Shown one piece after another: positions 21,378 to 33,343 of a stretch of DNA of 64,000 nucleotides. Under the pieces are notes generated by a model. The model saw nothing but the letters and a program-made list of their open reading frames with translations, did not search any database and was not told the DNA's origin. Source of the DNA: Triticum aestivum (lineage: Eukaryota > Streptophyta > Magnoliopsida > Poales > Poaceae); assembly GCF_018294505.1 (NCBI RefSeq), contig NC_057807.1, positions 270,921,369-270,985,368 of the forward strand. Direction: 5' to 3'. Every line of letters begins with the position of its first letter. Within the stretch, counting starts at the first letter, position 1. Both the position numbers and the translations under genes were made by a program.

Positions 21378-22891
21378 TAATACGTCCATTTTGCATCATG
21401 TTTTTATGTTGATATTTATTGCATTATGGACTATTATTTCACTTCGTCATACAATAGGTATGCCTTTTCTCTCTTATTTTACAAGATTTACATGAAGAGG
21501 AAGAATGCCGGTGGCTGGAATTCTGGACCAAAAAGGAGCAAATCTGAGATACCTATTCTGCACAACTACAAATGTCCTGAAACTTTACGTAGAATTGTTT
21601 TGGAATATAAAAGATATTAGGCAAAGAAACAACAGAAGGGGACCCACCGGGTGGCCACAAGCCTGGGGGCGCCCTACCCCACAAGGGGCACCTTCCAAGC
21701 TTGTGCTCCCTGGACAATCCCCAGTGTCCATCTTCTGCTATATGGAGGGTTTTGACCTAGAAAAAATAAGAAGGAAGCTTTTGGGAAGAACCGTCGTTCT
21801 CTCGAGGCGGAACCTGGGCAGAAGCAATCTAGGGCTCCGGCAGAGCGATTATGCCAGGGAAACTTCGCTCTGGGAAGGGGCAATCAAAGCCATCATCATC
21901 ACCAATGATCCTCTCATCGTGGGAGGGTCAATCGTCATCAACATCTTCACCAGCACCATCTCCTCTCAAACCCTAGTTCATCTCTTGTATTCAATCTTTG
22001 CCTCAGAACCTCAGATTGGTACATGTGGGTTGCCAGTAGTGTTGATTACTCATTGTAGTTGATGCTAGTTGGTTTATTTGGTGGAAGATCATATGTTCAT
22101 ATCCTTAATGACATTTATTACCTCTTTGATCTTGAACATGAACATGCTCTGTGAGTAGTTACGTATGTTCCTGAGGACATGGGAGAAGTCTTGTTATAAG
22201 TAATCATGTGAATTTGGTATTCGTTCGATATTTTGATGAGATGTATGTTGTCTTTCCTCTAGTGGTGTTATGTGAATTTCGACTACATGGCACTTCACCA
22301 TTGTTTGGGCCTAGGGAAAGGCATTGGAAAGTAATAAGTAGATGATGGGTTGCTAGAGTGACAGAAGTTTAAACCCTAGTTTATGTGTTGCTTCGTAAGG
22401 GGCTGATTTGGATCCACGTGTTTCATGCTATGGTTAGATTTATCTTAATTCTTCTTTTGTAGTTGTGGATGCTTGTGAGAGGGATTAATCATAAGTGGGA
22501 GGTTTTTCCAAGTAAGGACATCACCCAAGCACCGGTCCACCCTCATATCAAATTATCAAAATAGCGAATGCGAATCATATGAGCATGATGAAAACTAACT
22601 CGACAAAAATTCCCATGTGTCCTTGGGAGCACTTTGCTTTATATAAGAGTTCGTCCAGGCTTATCCTTTGCTACAAAAAGGATTGGGCCACCTTGTTGCA
22701 CCTTTGCTACACTTATTACTTGTTACCTGTTATAAATTATCTTATCAGCAGACTATCTATTGCCAATAATTTCAGTGCTTGCAGAAAATACCTTGCTGGA
22801 AACTGCTTGTCATTTCCTTCTGCTCCTCGTTGGGTTCGCACTCTTACTTATCAAAAGGACTACATTGACCCCCTATACTTGTAGGTGATCA
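21378..22891 (+). mobile_element. gypsy 3' LTR (TGATACGTCC type)
   Basis: Begins TAATACGTCCATTTTGC (canonical TG mutated to TA) after a polypurine tract and ends CCCCTATACTTGTAGGTGATCA. Length is 1514 bp. ORFs inside are chance frames. Confidence 0.75.
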
Positions 22892-23587
22892 ACTGCATTG
22901 GCAATGGAGGAACTTTTCCAATCTTCTTGGAGACGACCGATGGGGCGCTTCGATGAACTGGGAGCATTCCCCATTGTTGAAGATCTAGAAGCAAGGCGAG
23001 GAGGGAGAGTTGTGGACGAGTAAGGAGGAAGCAGGCAGGGTAGAAAGAGTTACTTCCCCTGTCACCCTTTTATTTACTAGTAGTTACTCAGCGTGTTCCC
23101 GAGGCGTCAAGCTTTATTTTGGAAACACCGGTTAGGAATAGATCTTCGGGCCCACCATGTCTTCCTTGGGCGGGTATGTCGAGATGTGGGGCCACTAAAG
23201 ATTACCGAGAGTTGTTAGAGATCCTCGGAAAATAGGATTTCCCCTACAAGGAATTAACCTCGGGGAGTTGTCTTCAGATTTTTGAAAATGTCAGGCCGGT
23301 TAAGCGATACCTTGAATATCCGAAGTACATTGATGCTCGGAAGCATATGAATGGTGTCGAGAGGGGGGGGGTCTTATTAAAGGATATCTCCTGTTATTTG
23401 ATTATCATGTAAAACACATGGTCACAACCGGGAAGGCCAAGAAAACCTCGGAGCCAAGCATATCCTCGGAATCCGGAGCAGACGTGGAGGATGGAACTCA
23501 TTTGCTAAGCCGAAGACTCAAAATTGTGGAATTACCCTAAAGAAGATGCCTGATGTCCTTGGCTTGAAAGACTAGTTCAGGGGCTAC
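22892..23587 (+). mobile_element. 3' internal remnant of a fourth gypsy element
   Basis: Non-coding sequence ending in GACTAGTTCAGGGGCTAC, a polypurine tract directly before the LTR start. No gag or pol motif is readable. Confidence 0.5.
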
Positions 23588-24085
23588 TATTGGTGTCCTA
23601 GACTATGGGGTGCTTGCCTCGTCGGCCCACTGGTTATGGGCCGGGCCGATGACCCCCTAATGATTGATGAATGGGCCATGCAAGCCTTGGCCCTCGGCGT
23701 AATCAACCTGAAGATCTCTGAAGGACTTGGTATACACTTCAAGGCATATTTGCATGATCAGAGTGCTTATCCCTAGATTGTAACCGACCATGTGTAATCC
23801 ATAGATATCTCGTGTGCCTATATAAGTCGTGGGGTTTAAGACCGTAGATGCACGACTACAAGTTTTAGAGCTTAGAACTCCTTCGTACGATCTCGAGGTA
23901 GATCATACTGTACTCAATACCCCATCACAATCTATATATCAAAATAGGACGTAGGGTTTTACCTCTTTGACTGGGTCTGAATCTGGGTAAACACCGTGTC
24001 TCTACTCTCTCCTATTATCATCTAGCTCAGATCACCAAGCTTGGGACGTCCTACCCAAGATCTTCCAGTTTGAGCACCTATAGAC
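23588..24085 (+). mobile_element. gypsy LTR (TATTGGTGTCC start)
   Basis: Starts TATTGGTGTCCTAGACTA (TG altered to TA) and carries a TATA-like CCTATATAAG (23818-23827), then ACTCTCTCCTATTATCATC and CACCAAGCTTGGGACGTCC near the 3' end. About 0.5 kb. The 3' boundary is approximate. Confidence 0.6.
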
Positions 24086-24118
24086 AGGGAGCGGCGACGG
24101 TGGGACAGGTGCAACGCC

Positions 24119-24529
24119 ATGCGTGGGGCAGAGTTCGCAGACTCTGATGTCACGCTACAAAAAATCCTCACAGATCCAGAGCTCGCAACGGCATGGGACC
24201 TCGACTGGTCGAAGACAACAATAGAGATGAGTAAGCACCGTCTCCACCCCTTGACGAGGAGATGGCAAAGTACGGCGAGGAGTGGTGTCTCCTCGAGACC
24301 AATGACGTCGCCGCTTCCGGCAACTCCCACAGCCCGTCTCTCCTCCTGCCTACGTCTGCGATGCTCACGGCCGCACTGCGCACGGGGGCAGGAGCAAGCA
24401 GAGAAGATCATTTGCGAGCGCCAGACGGCGGCACGGAAGCCCTACCGCTGCTCGAAGCCCGACGACGACGACGGTGCCGCCCAGCCCGACATGGCGTACG
24501 AGGTCACCTTCAAGTATATGGTAGTTTAA
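24119..24529 (+). pseudogene. gene relic of unknown family with compensating frameshifts
   Basis: The plus-strand frame starts MRGAEFADSDVTLQKILTDP and continues ELATAWDLDWSKTTIE. The middle is coherent in another frame (EEWCLLETNDVAASGNS, near 24275-24330). The first frame resumes with EQAEKIICERQTAARK, then an acidic DDDDGAAQPDMAYEVTF, and stops at 24527-24529. That pattern suggests one ancestral protein with two opposing indels. The composition (Trp/Asp-rich start, charged helix, acidic tail) is unlike the transposon proteins around it, so it may be a captured or retroposed host fragment. I do not recognise the family. It directly follows a gypsy LTR end. Confidence 0.4.
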
Positions 24530-25945
24530 GTTTATTTCGTTTAGGTTCATTGGACGAAATATTGTTCGGTTTTATGTAAAAATTACCTAAGTTTGATTGA
24601 AAATCATTCAGTTTGTTTAAATTTGTATGTCTGTTAAATTTCGACCGGACATTTGCGGCTAGTTTTGAATAGTCTACTTCCGTGCATCCGTCCGTGGACG
24701 GTCTACAGACGGATACGGGTCCGATTTGAAAGAAGAGCAGGGGGTTAAAGTTAAAAAAACGCTCTACCTAAAATACACTCTGTGTGCCGTGTAAAAATCA
24801 GAGACTTGGGGAGCCATGCAAAAGCGAGACATTGGGCAGGGGGGGGGGGGGGGGGGGGGGGCATACGTGTGACCAGCTCGTCGACACGTTCGAAAGGGTG
24901 AATCGGGAAGGGCTCAAACCCCGGCCACGCGTGCGTACGGAGTGACGGTCCAAGTGGCCAGGTGTGCAAAAGGGTCGCGGGCACAGCTGCGTTGAGCTTT
25001 ACATCTAGCCCATGCATGCACACATACACATACACATACACAGAGTAGGATGCATGGAACTGATGATTTGTGTGGTGGTAGCTGCTGGCAGCCTGAATGC
25101 CTGATCCCCACAGCCGCTGAGCTTTCGGACGAAAAGCTGCTTAGCGTGCATGGGCAGGCATCAAAGTCACGCTTCTCCTTCTCATCGTCTCTGGCAAGCC
25201 ATAGCGTGTCTCCTTCTCGTGTTGCATGTACACGTATCCGGTGCATGACACTTGTTAAGACTTGCTTAATTTGGCCCAGCGTGACGCATCAATTATTTGA
25301 CACTAGACTAGATCGATCTGACACGGGTGGGTGCATGGATCAGATGGTTACCTTTTGCCGATAGGGACTGGTCGAGTGATCCACCCGATCGGTCGAATCA
25401 ATCATCGGTGTGCATGCAGCCGTGGCTAGACAGTAGCACATGCAGCCTGTTCTTCGCTACTATGGTTTGCCATGCGACGCAAGTGTATCTTGTCATTGAC
25501 ACACATACAACGTGCGTGCGTGCGTGCATGTGTGTATCGGAAAGGATGACGAACGCTTAAATTATCTGCATCTTGGCAAGAACCTTGACTGTACTCCACA
25601 ACACATATCTCTCCCGATTCCTCAAAAAAGGAAAATCTCTCCCTCCTCCCCTCCCAATCCCAAGCCAAAACAAAAACACAAAGGCTACGACTCAAATCGG
25701 CACGTGCGCGATTTGTAGCTTGCATGCTATTGCTACCTAGGCCATGACTTATCCGCTAAATTTAACAGGCCGGCCGGCCAGCTACCTACCATCTGCTAAC
25801 TATTTCAAAAGTCAATATGTTGGCAGCGTGCAGCAGTTTAAAATTTGCAGCTTTGGAATATATGAATATTCGACGAATTAAAGTCGACGTACTTGCCGTA
25901 CGTGCGTGCGGCGACTAGATATGATACAGCACATTGATTGATCAA
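24530..25945. other. intergenic stretch, no gene recognised
   Basis: Contains a 23-base G run (24839-24861), CACATACA microsatellite-like sequence (25020-25043) and GTGCGTGC words near 25510. Remaining ORFs are short and featureless. It could be comparatively low-copy DNA, since I recognise no repeat family. Confidence 0.4.
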
Positions 25946-26075
25946 GAGAAAATTGCTTCTATACCATCGACAATCTCAACAATGGCTGATTCGCCATCCA
26001 ACAAAGCTCCAGTGCTTATATACCAGACACGAACAAATTCTATTGCTTATATACCACTAGCAGTTAGTCCAGCGT
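25946..26075. repeat. MULE left terminal inverted repeat
   Basis: About 130 bp; the outer 100 bp is nearly identical to the reverse complement of 29501-29600, including TTATATACCAGACACG. Confidence 0.88.
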
Positions 26076-26452
26076 TATCTCACACCGGTAAGTGGCCAAA
26101 ATGACTATTATGCCCTCAATGGCAAATAAGCAAACTGTGAAACATGTCCAGAAAAAAATTGACAACAGTCCCCCTCTATTTTCAACATTCCAGCAAATAT
26201 ATAGTGACTATCTAACAATTCCAGCATACAAATATTTGCAGCAACAGAGTAATACTCAAGAAAATCCACATCATTTAGAAGAGATTCAGCAAGCACCATA
26301 TTAAATCTTACACAATCAGTACCAAGTTGACATCATCCAGAACCAAAATACCACAACCAAAATATGTTGTTCACACAAGCAAGTCTCTAAATAAAATAGC
26401 ATGCAAATGAGGAGGTGCAATACATAAATAATATGCGAGATTTTAGAGAATT

Positions 26453-28757
26453 TCACGGTTTCAACTTTTTTTTGCTTCGACTGGCCATTGCTTGGCTGTT
26501 AGGCGCAGCTCTCTTCTTGCTTCGAGTGCCCATTGCGGGGCTGTTAGGCGCAGCAGATATGACCTTTGATCTGCATCAATTTTTTTGATTACATACTATG
26601 GTACACTCACAGAATATAGAGATCTCCAGAATATAAGTAAATTTGGTGCAGTTTTCATACCTTCTAGATTTAGAAGTAGTCTTCGATGATGTCGACTTGG
26701 CAACATCGTCTTCAATTGCATCAGTTGGACATGAAAGTAGAGCTAGCGCAGTTTCATTTTCTCTTGGACATGGAAGCAGAGGTAGTGTACCATCAGTTGC
26801 TTGATCTGATGTTGTACAAATAGCTTTTGTAATGGGTTTTTTCTTTCTTTTGTCCCTGCATGAGTTTCATATATTAGCTTAAGTAAGACAAGAGTAAGGT
26901 GGAATAGAAATCTCATATTGACATAGCAAGTACCTTTTTTGCTTTGCTACTTCTGCATAGGCTTCTAGTGCTTCAGGAGCAGCATCTTTGCAGCTTTGCG
27001 TCTATGTCCATAAGCTTTGCAAATTGGACACTGGTGCTGGCCTTTCTTTCCCTTCCCCTTGCTATTCTTAGCATCACTTTTGTGCCTCTGCACCTTTGGC
27101 CTCCCAGGGGCGCTCCTAAGGATTGGGGGATTCAAGAAGAATTCTTTGTTCACACTAGGCCATTGAGACATGTCAGTTAGGCCAGGAAGAATAGGAGCAT
27201 AAGCTGCAGCGAACTTGGCAACGCTGTAACAATCATCAACGAAGTCTTCTATTGTGACCCCTCTAATTCCAGTAATAAAGCTAATTGCATGTTTGCAAGG
27301 CTTCCCAGAGACTTGAAATGCCCTGCATGTGCATGTCCTATTTGCTAGATCAGTGACGTGGCGCTTGCCACCTAGTGCAACACTCTCACTCACCTCTGCA
27401 ATCATGTCATCTATTCTCTCATATTCAATGTCCAGCCCCCTGCTTATGTCATTCAACTCCTTCATGACACTTGGAAGCATACGCCTACCTTGAAATTTTC
27501 TAGCTACCCTTCTCCTCTTCTCAAACTTGACAGTAATCTTTCTCCTGATCTTGTCCATGAGCTGAAACAACATGAGACCTTTGTGCTTGCGGATCCAGTT
27601 GTTGAAACACTCGGCCAAATTATTTGTCACATAATCCACTTTCGAGGAGGTTGAATATTTGCTCCTTGACCATAGCCTGCTGTGGTACTTGTTTAAATAT
27701 GCTATTGCAGCAGCCTTTTTCTCCTCTATGGCTGCCATGTGATAGTCAAACCCTCGAGGAGTCCATGAATAAGCAGCCGACCACAAATGATCATCAAAAA
27801 CTTTACCATGAAACTTCTTCTTGAAGTTCACAACCAAATATCGCATGCATTCTCTATGTTCTGCATACCCAAAGACCTGTTCGATTGCAGTGTCAATCCC
27901 TTTTCTTGGTCATCCATAGTTTCTTGGTCATCCAACCTCCAAACATGAATTCTTCATTTACAATCCGTCTTCTTTGCCTGGCGACAATAAGCCCTGAATC
28001 GAGTAGGTTCACTTTTTTCAACCTTGAATTCGAACTCTTTCTTTACAGCATATGTAGCAATTGCCAACCTAAACTCTTCAATGTTGGGGTACTTTGCGCC
28101 AACATGCATTGGCGGGTTTTCTTTGTCATAAGCAATTTCTGGAATAGCATCCGGTCTAGCATCTTCCGCAACCCATTCCTCATCATCACTGCTATCCTCA
28201 ACATAATCATTATTTGGTATATCTTCGACCTCATCATCACTATCGGAACCAACATTGCCAATTGAGTACTGGTCCTCCTCATCTACACCAACATGTTCAT
28301 ATTCTTCATGCGGATTGTCAAGATATGTATCTGTTAGGCATACACTAGCTTCATCAATGAAGCTACTTGGTTGACTAGGCAGTGCTATAGATGGTGTTTG
28401 GTTCGAAGGAGTACATGGAACATCAACATTATCACTTCCCTCAGAATATTTGATGATCAAATGGCCACTTCTCTTCTGATCAAAACAGGCAAACATTTTC
28501 ATGCATTCTTCATCATTTGACACAGAGATATTTTTGCCACTAATGGAATCAAAGTACTCAAGAAATATATTATCCTCTGAGCATAAAGCAAAATTTCCGG
28601 CAATACAAGCCAGCAAATCCTTCATACTTGTCCTACTACCCTCAATAATCTGCCAACTAAATATCGAATCCCCAGTGATTTTGGTTCCACTGCCACAAAC
28701 CTTCACCTCTACTGTGTAGCTACAAGACCGGATCATCCTATGGATGATGCAAACCAT
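26453..28757 (-). pseudogene. MuDR/MURA-type transposase, catalytic core deleted
   Basis: DDE transposase of the MULE. The N-terminal part (ATG at about 28757 down to 27954) has a PB1-like start, an acidic linker and the MuDR DNA-binding segment MHVGAKYPNIEEFRLAIATY. The catalytic DDE core is missing: the sequence jumps from CRQAKK to GIDTAIEQVFGYAEHRE near 27905. The C-terminal part continues through AECFNNWIRKHKG and the SWIM zinc finger CTCRAFQVSGKPCKHA. A CCHC knuckle (CPICKAYGH) is broken by a one-base loss near 26998. Two introns with GT-AG borders follow (26933-26856 and 26660-26571). Once the shifted frame is used, the last two exons (26855-26661, 26570-26453) join in frame into a basic tail with SRSKKK words. 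That phase agreement supports the exon model. Confidence 0.85.
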
Positions 28758-29470
28758 TTCAATTGTGCATTCTACTACCAAAAACTGCAGCAAAAAGGGA
28801 TAGAGAGCCCGAGAAATTACCTAGCACAAATAGCAGAGAGAGAGGTCGAGCCGCATTCATCAGCTATGCCGTCCTCCTCGTCGGGCATGGAATTCTGGGG
28901 CAGATGGGCTGCTGCAAGTGCGCCCACAACGGAGTTGATCTTGGGGAGGGCCTTGGCCGTCGGCGCCACTGCTCCGCTCTCCACCTCGCCGGAATCCCCG
29001 ATGCTAGGGTTCTGGGCGACATGGCCACTGGGAGAGGTTGGTGCTGCTGGCCCCCATGTGTTGGCCGTCAAAGACGCGGTGAGACGCGGTGGTACAGGCG
29101 CGGCGGCGATGGGGCCATGCGATAGGGGCTGGGGAAGCGCCGACGGCGGTTCCGCCATGAAGCACCGCCTAGATAGCATCGAAGATGCGGTGGGCGAGAG
29201 ACCTGGGGAAGCGCCAGCGGCGATTCCACCATGATGCGGCACCGGAGGGGGGTGGGGGAGTGGCGGTGGGGGTTGTGGTGGCGCCGGCGGGGGTTCCTCC
29301 ATTGCGGCTCGCTCGAGGCCGGTGCTACGCTGCGCGTGCGGATTGGAGATGGTCGGGCGTGGAGTCGTGGCATGGGGAGGGTCGGGTGCGTGCGTGAGTT
29401 GTTTTTTTTTCTAAACTAAGGGTAAATTTGGAATTTGTGGGAAATCTGACAAGGAAAATGGACACTATCT

Positions 29471-29600
29471 AATGGCAGACTAACGGCAATGGCAAAAAAG
29501 CAATAAAATTTGTTCGTGTCTGGTATATAAGCACCGGAGCTTTGTTGGATGGCAAATGAGCCATTGCTGAGGTTGTCCATGGTATAGAAGCAATTTTCTC
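29471..29600. repeat. MULE right terminal inverted repeat
   Basis: Partner of 25946-26075. It ends GAAGCAATTTTCTC followed by the TSD ATTGATCAA. It probably contains the transposase promoter. Confidence 0.88.
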
Positions 29601-29609
29601 ATTGATCAA

Positions 29610-31236
29610 CCTACAAACAATAGACTTCCCCATTGGAATTAATATATTGGTTTCAAATTGCAGCATAAAAACTTGACCGTGCATATAGTTGGTTTAGTTA
29701 CCTTTCTTCCATTCACACGAATTCATAGTTCCATTTCATTTGGTTGATCCAGTCTCACAGTTACCTTTCTACACAGTCGCACCATAGTGACACCGGAGGC
29801 GACACCTCGCTGCTACTAGCATCCCCGCCTTTGGCTCCCTTGCCACGGTGGTCGCGGGCTTGATACCAAAGGAGGGGAACTCATTTTCCGCTTGAGGGGT
29901 CACTGTACAAGCAGAAAGGCACGGTGACCATCTTGCTGGGGCAGCGGCCCTGGGAAGCGGTGGTGCCTCTTTGGGTGGTATGGCTGCACTGGGCATCGGG
30001 AAATCGACATAGGGAGCGAACGACATATGGAGTTTGGCTTGGACGGAGGGTGGTGTCGGTGCTCTCTCCCTAGAGCTTCGAGACCATGGCCTGGTGTGGG
30101 ACGCCTGACGGCAACTATTGCGCAGTACGGAAGGTCGTCCGATGGTTGTTTGGTGGCTAATTTGCTCATATATCTGTGGTGGTCCTGTTCAGGGACGAAT
30201 TTAAGGGGTCGAGGGGAGTAGTGGTTCTTGTAACCACATTTTCTCACGCCATCATAGCTTCGCCTTCTCTATGCATGAAAGCTGGCTTCGTTCCTAGTGT
30301 TGCTACAGACCAGGGATGTCCACCATGGACCGTGGTGTTGTGGTGGCTCCGTTCGTGGTGGTGGGCATGGTTACCTGGTGGTGAAGACGTTGGGCTTGCT
30401 CCTCATTTGGAGGACTCTAGCTTGCGAGGATGTCTGAGAGGCGACTCTGAATGTGGTGGTTGTTGTGTGGTGTTGTTGGTCGCGTGGGCGGCGGAGCACT
30501 GACCAGTGGTGATTGTCGATGTTGTCGTGTCGGCACCGGGATGGTGGCACGGTGACACTGACACTTGGGAGTGGACTAAGGGCGGTCATGCCAGTTAAGG
30601 TGTCGAGTGGTTTGTCGACTGTGGTGGTGGTTGGCGGTGGTGAGATGCCACCTCAGGCAAATGATTGGGCATGATGCTACGATGAGGGGTATGGTGAACT
30701 CCACGTGAAATCTTAGCACCAGTTTCGAAGGATGTCGAGGACGGTGGCTTCCTTGGATTGCACCTCCCTTGAAGGATGGATCTTGAGCTCTTGGGGTGAA
30801 AACTCAAGCTTTGGCCTCGACCGGAGTGCGCGTCCGTGATGTTCCCGTTTCTTCCCCCTTGTGTGTGTGGGGGGGGGAGGGGAGGGGGAGGCTTCGGAGG
30901 TTCAATCTTCTAATAGACTATGGTGGTATGTTGTTGTCCTTTGGTTTTCCGTCCTCGTCTAGGCAAGTGCATGGCCTCGGAGCTAGTGACAAGGAGGCGG
31001 CTCCAAAGAACGCCTTTGTGTTTTTGGGTGTCGAGTCTGGTCACTTAGGTGACAGTGTCGTCGGCTTATTTGGTATGCGGTCTCAAAACCGTTGTGTGAG
31101 TTGTTGAGGTAAGTCGGAGCGGTGGATTTGGATCATATTGTAGGATGTTGTATCCGGTCGCTTGAGACGCAGCCTTGAAGCTGGTTTAGGGGTCTCACTT
31201 ATATCTGTTTATGGTCAGTTTCCAAATTAACTTGTT
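29610..31236. other. GC-rich unclassified sequence
   Basis: GTGGTGG-rich DNA (30030-31150) with several ORFs of 65-115 codons on both strands, none with a domain I recognise. Words such as GGTGTCGAGTCTGG and the A-rich end near 31261 resemble the 3' part of a non-LTR element. Evidence is insufficient for a call. Confidence 0.3.
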
Positions 31237-31252
31237 AATTATTACTCCCTCC

Positions 31253-31267
31253 TTTTTCTCTAAAAAA
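31253..31267 (+). mobile_element. 15-bp poly(A)-ended insert flanked by a 16-bp direct repeat
   Basis: TTTTTCTCTAAAAAA sits between two exact copies of AATTATTACTCCCTCC (31237-31252 and 31268-31283). The layout matches an extremely 5'-truncated LINE insertion with its target duplication, into or beside a Stowaway end (TACTCCCTCC). Confidence 0.4.
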
Positions 31268-31275
31268 AATTATTA

Positions 31276-31330
31276 CTCCCTCCATCCCATGATATAAGGG
31301 CATTGTTGACACTTATTTTCTATACGAAAA
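31276..31330 (+). mobile_element. Stowaway MITE end, truncated
   Basis: CTCCCTCCATCCCATGATAT after TA is a typical Stowaway terminus. The opposite end is missing. Confidence 0.45.
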
Positions 31331-31645
31331 GGTAAAGCTCCGGCTGATTGCTCGAAAAGAAAACATTTCTATACGGTAACATGGTGATAATTCCATGAGC
31401 GGCCGCGCCAACACTAAATCACTTTGACAAAATGGGGATTATATAGTTTATTGTAATATTATATCTTCAGAGGCGCAGCAACCTTTGACAAAGTTCCAGA
31501 GATGCATATACTATTACTCCCATGGACAAACAAGTAGGAGTAACTATCTACACATAGTGTGATCGCATGCAAATTGCAGCCTAGGCTGGAGTAGTCTACT
31601 AGCTGGATTAATGGCTGCACTAGGAAAGACGAATCTATACATGTG

Positions 31646-31756
31646 CTCCCTTCGTCCGGAAATATTTGTCCTAAAAAGGATGGATCTAAACTTATTTTAG
31701 TTATAGATACATCCATTTTATTCATTTTAAGGACAAGTATTTTCGGACGAAGGGAG
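31646..31756. mobile_element. Stowaway MITE
   Basis: About 111 bp. CTCCCTTCGTCCGGAAATA at the left is inverted at the right (TATTTTCGGACGAAGGGAG). TA follows on the right (31757-31758); the left flanking dinucleotide is TG, probably a mutated TA. Non-coding, would fold as a hairpin. Confidence 0.85.
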
Positions 31757-32099
31757 TAGCTTCCTAGCTTTACGTCTGCATTTCCTGTGCGGGCTAAGCT
31801 ATATATTGATTGATTTTAACTCGAGTTAAAGTACATGGTTTAGTTGGCTGACAAGTTGGCGGTTGTAATGCTTTAGCGAGTGCTCATATTCCGCGCCAAG
31901 ACAAGCGCCAAAAGTCTATCTAATCTGTTCATATTAGATGAGGTCACCGCAGTTTATTTGACTTTCTTGCAGCTTATGCCCGCTGTCCGCACGCGTGCAC
32001 AGATGTATCCGGCATTAGTCAACTTATATATAATTTTAATATTCGCAAGTTAACATCGACCACACGTCACAACACATGCCTTCTAGTTCTAGTCTGTCT
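31757..32099. other. no gene or repeat recognised
   Basis: A/T-rich stretch without ORFs of note, between a Stowaway MITE and the retroposon target site. Confidence 0.4.
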
Positions 32100-32112
32100 G
32101 AAACTGCAATAG

Positions 32113-33343
32113 TTTTTTTTTTGAAATGGAGGAAGACCCCTCTGCATCTGGACGATGCATGCAGCCATTTTATTAATTGTTCACATAAGACCTTACAAAG
32201 TAATAGTACAATAAGACTAAAGTCACCGTCTAAGTAATATCTGCCGCTACTCTTATTCAATTGATGAAGGGATGCTGATAGTCTGGGGCTAGCTAATACC
32301 AAACAGACCTTGCAGCCAAACCTACCATCTAAGACTTGAGGTCCCATTTAGGACGCCAACAGGGTATGGGGCACCCACTGGTCCGACGCACTCATCAACC
32401 AGGACGCCTGCCGGGTATGAGGCCGCCGCAGCCACCTGCCACCAATTCATCTTCAGAACTGTACTGCGGCATCTACCTTGCCCGGCCTAGCTGCCGTCGA
32501 CGCCACCACGACGCCAGACCGCGTCACCCTCTTGCGCGAGTCCATCTCCGCGCATCGGACGCCGAGTCACCACAATGCCATGCCGCCGAGATCCGAAGCC
32601 ATCAATGAGTGAGATGAAGCACCGCTCCACCAAAGAATTCGTCCTCTGGTCCCTCGATCACGTGTGTACCTCCAAGAATGACGCCCCAAAGGGGGGAACG
32701 ACACTACAACGCCGCCGTCATCCGATCATCCGATTTAGGGTTTCCCCCGGAGGTAGAAGAGAGTGGCCTTGAACTTCTCCACGGCGATGCCTTCAAGAAG
32801 GGAACGATGTAGATAGCGCCACCACCGCCGGCCTTGACAATAGCCGAAAGCAAGTTTTCACCCAGATCTGTTCGAAAGAATCCAACTCCCGTGCACGGCC
32901 GCCACCACCACCAGGCTAAGCACTCGCCGCCGCCGGCACCTCCACGATGCCCAGAGGCCGCAAGACTCGCCGCCACCACGCCTGGGCCGCCGACCACTGC
33001 TGCCAACACCAACCCCACCATCCACCGGACCTGGGCAGGGATTCCAGATCCATCCCCCACCACCACCACCACGAAGGGGAGGAGGCAGCACCAGCGAGGG
33101 ACGTCAGGAGGGGGGAGGAGCCGAGGCAGGGCCAGCCCAACACCCGGCACCACCAGACAGATGGGAACGCCCCGCAGAGTCCCCAACTACGTGCGAGAGA
33201 GAGCCACCCCACCGCCGCCAACGCCACACGGCCTTTGGCCGGCGATGCCCCAGGCAGCGGCGAGGGAGGAGGTTGAGGCGAAGGGGGCGACGGGGGCGAC
33301 GCTAGGGTTCCACCTCGGGGCGCCCGCGGGAGCGCCTCGGGGA
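32113..33343 (-). mobile_element. non-autonomous retroposon with 13-bp TSD
   Basis: 1231 bp between exact copies of GAAACTGCAATAG (32100-32112 and 33344-33356). The left end begins with ten T (32113-32122), that is, a poly(A) tail on the minus strand; the other end is GC-rich and contains ACCCTAG, like an mRNA 5' end. No EN, RT or long ORF is readable: ORFs of up to 215 codons are low-complexity Pro/Thr/Arg frames. It was probably mobilised in trans by LINE machinery, either as a SINE-like or deleted LINE family or as a retroposed transcript. Confidence 0.75.

Larger units (their letters stand above)
25946..29600 (-). mobile_element. Mutator-like element (MULE), complete ends, 9-bp TSD
   Basis: 3655 bp. 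Left end GAGAAAATTGCTTCTATACC is repeated inverted at the right end (GCAATTTTCTC at 29590-29600). The inverted match extends about 100 bp with few mismatches and decays to about 130 bp. Direct 9-bp target duplications ATTGATCAA lie at 25937-25945 and 29601-29609. Inside is a MURA-type transposase gene on the minus strand, transcribed from the right TIR, preceded by a GC-rich leader (28860-29400) that contains a partly duplicated GGGGAAGCGCC unit. The transposase core is deleted, so the copy is non-autonomous. Confidence 0.92.

Noticed and set aside
24839..24861. G-quadruplex or regulatory element from the 23-G run
   Set aside because: Similar homopolymer runs (27 C at 36064, 20 C at 62386, G runs near 8310 and 59741) occur in repeats. 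Slippage is enough to explain them and no nearby gene would be regulated.
29769..30247. Possible host exons on the minus strand near a CAG acceptor
   Set aside because: No recognisable domain, no matching donor sites with coherent phase, and several frames compete.
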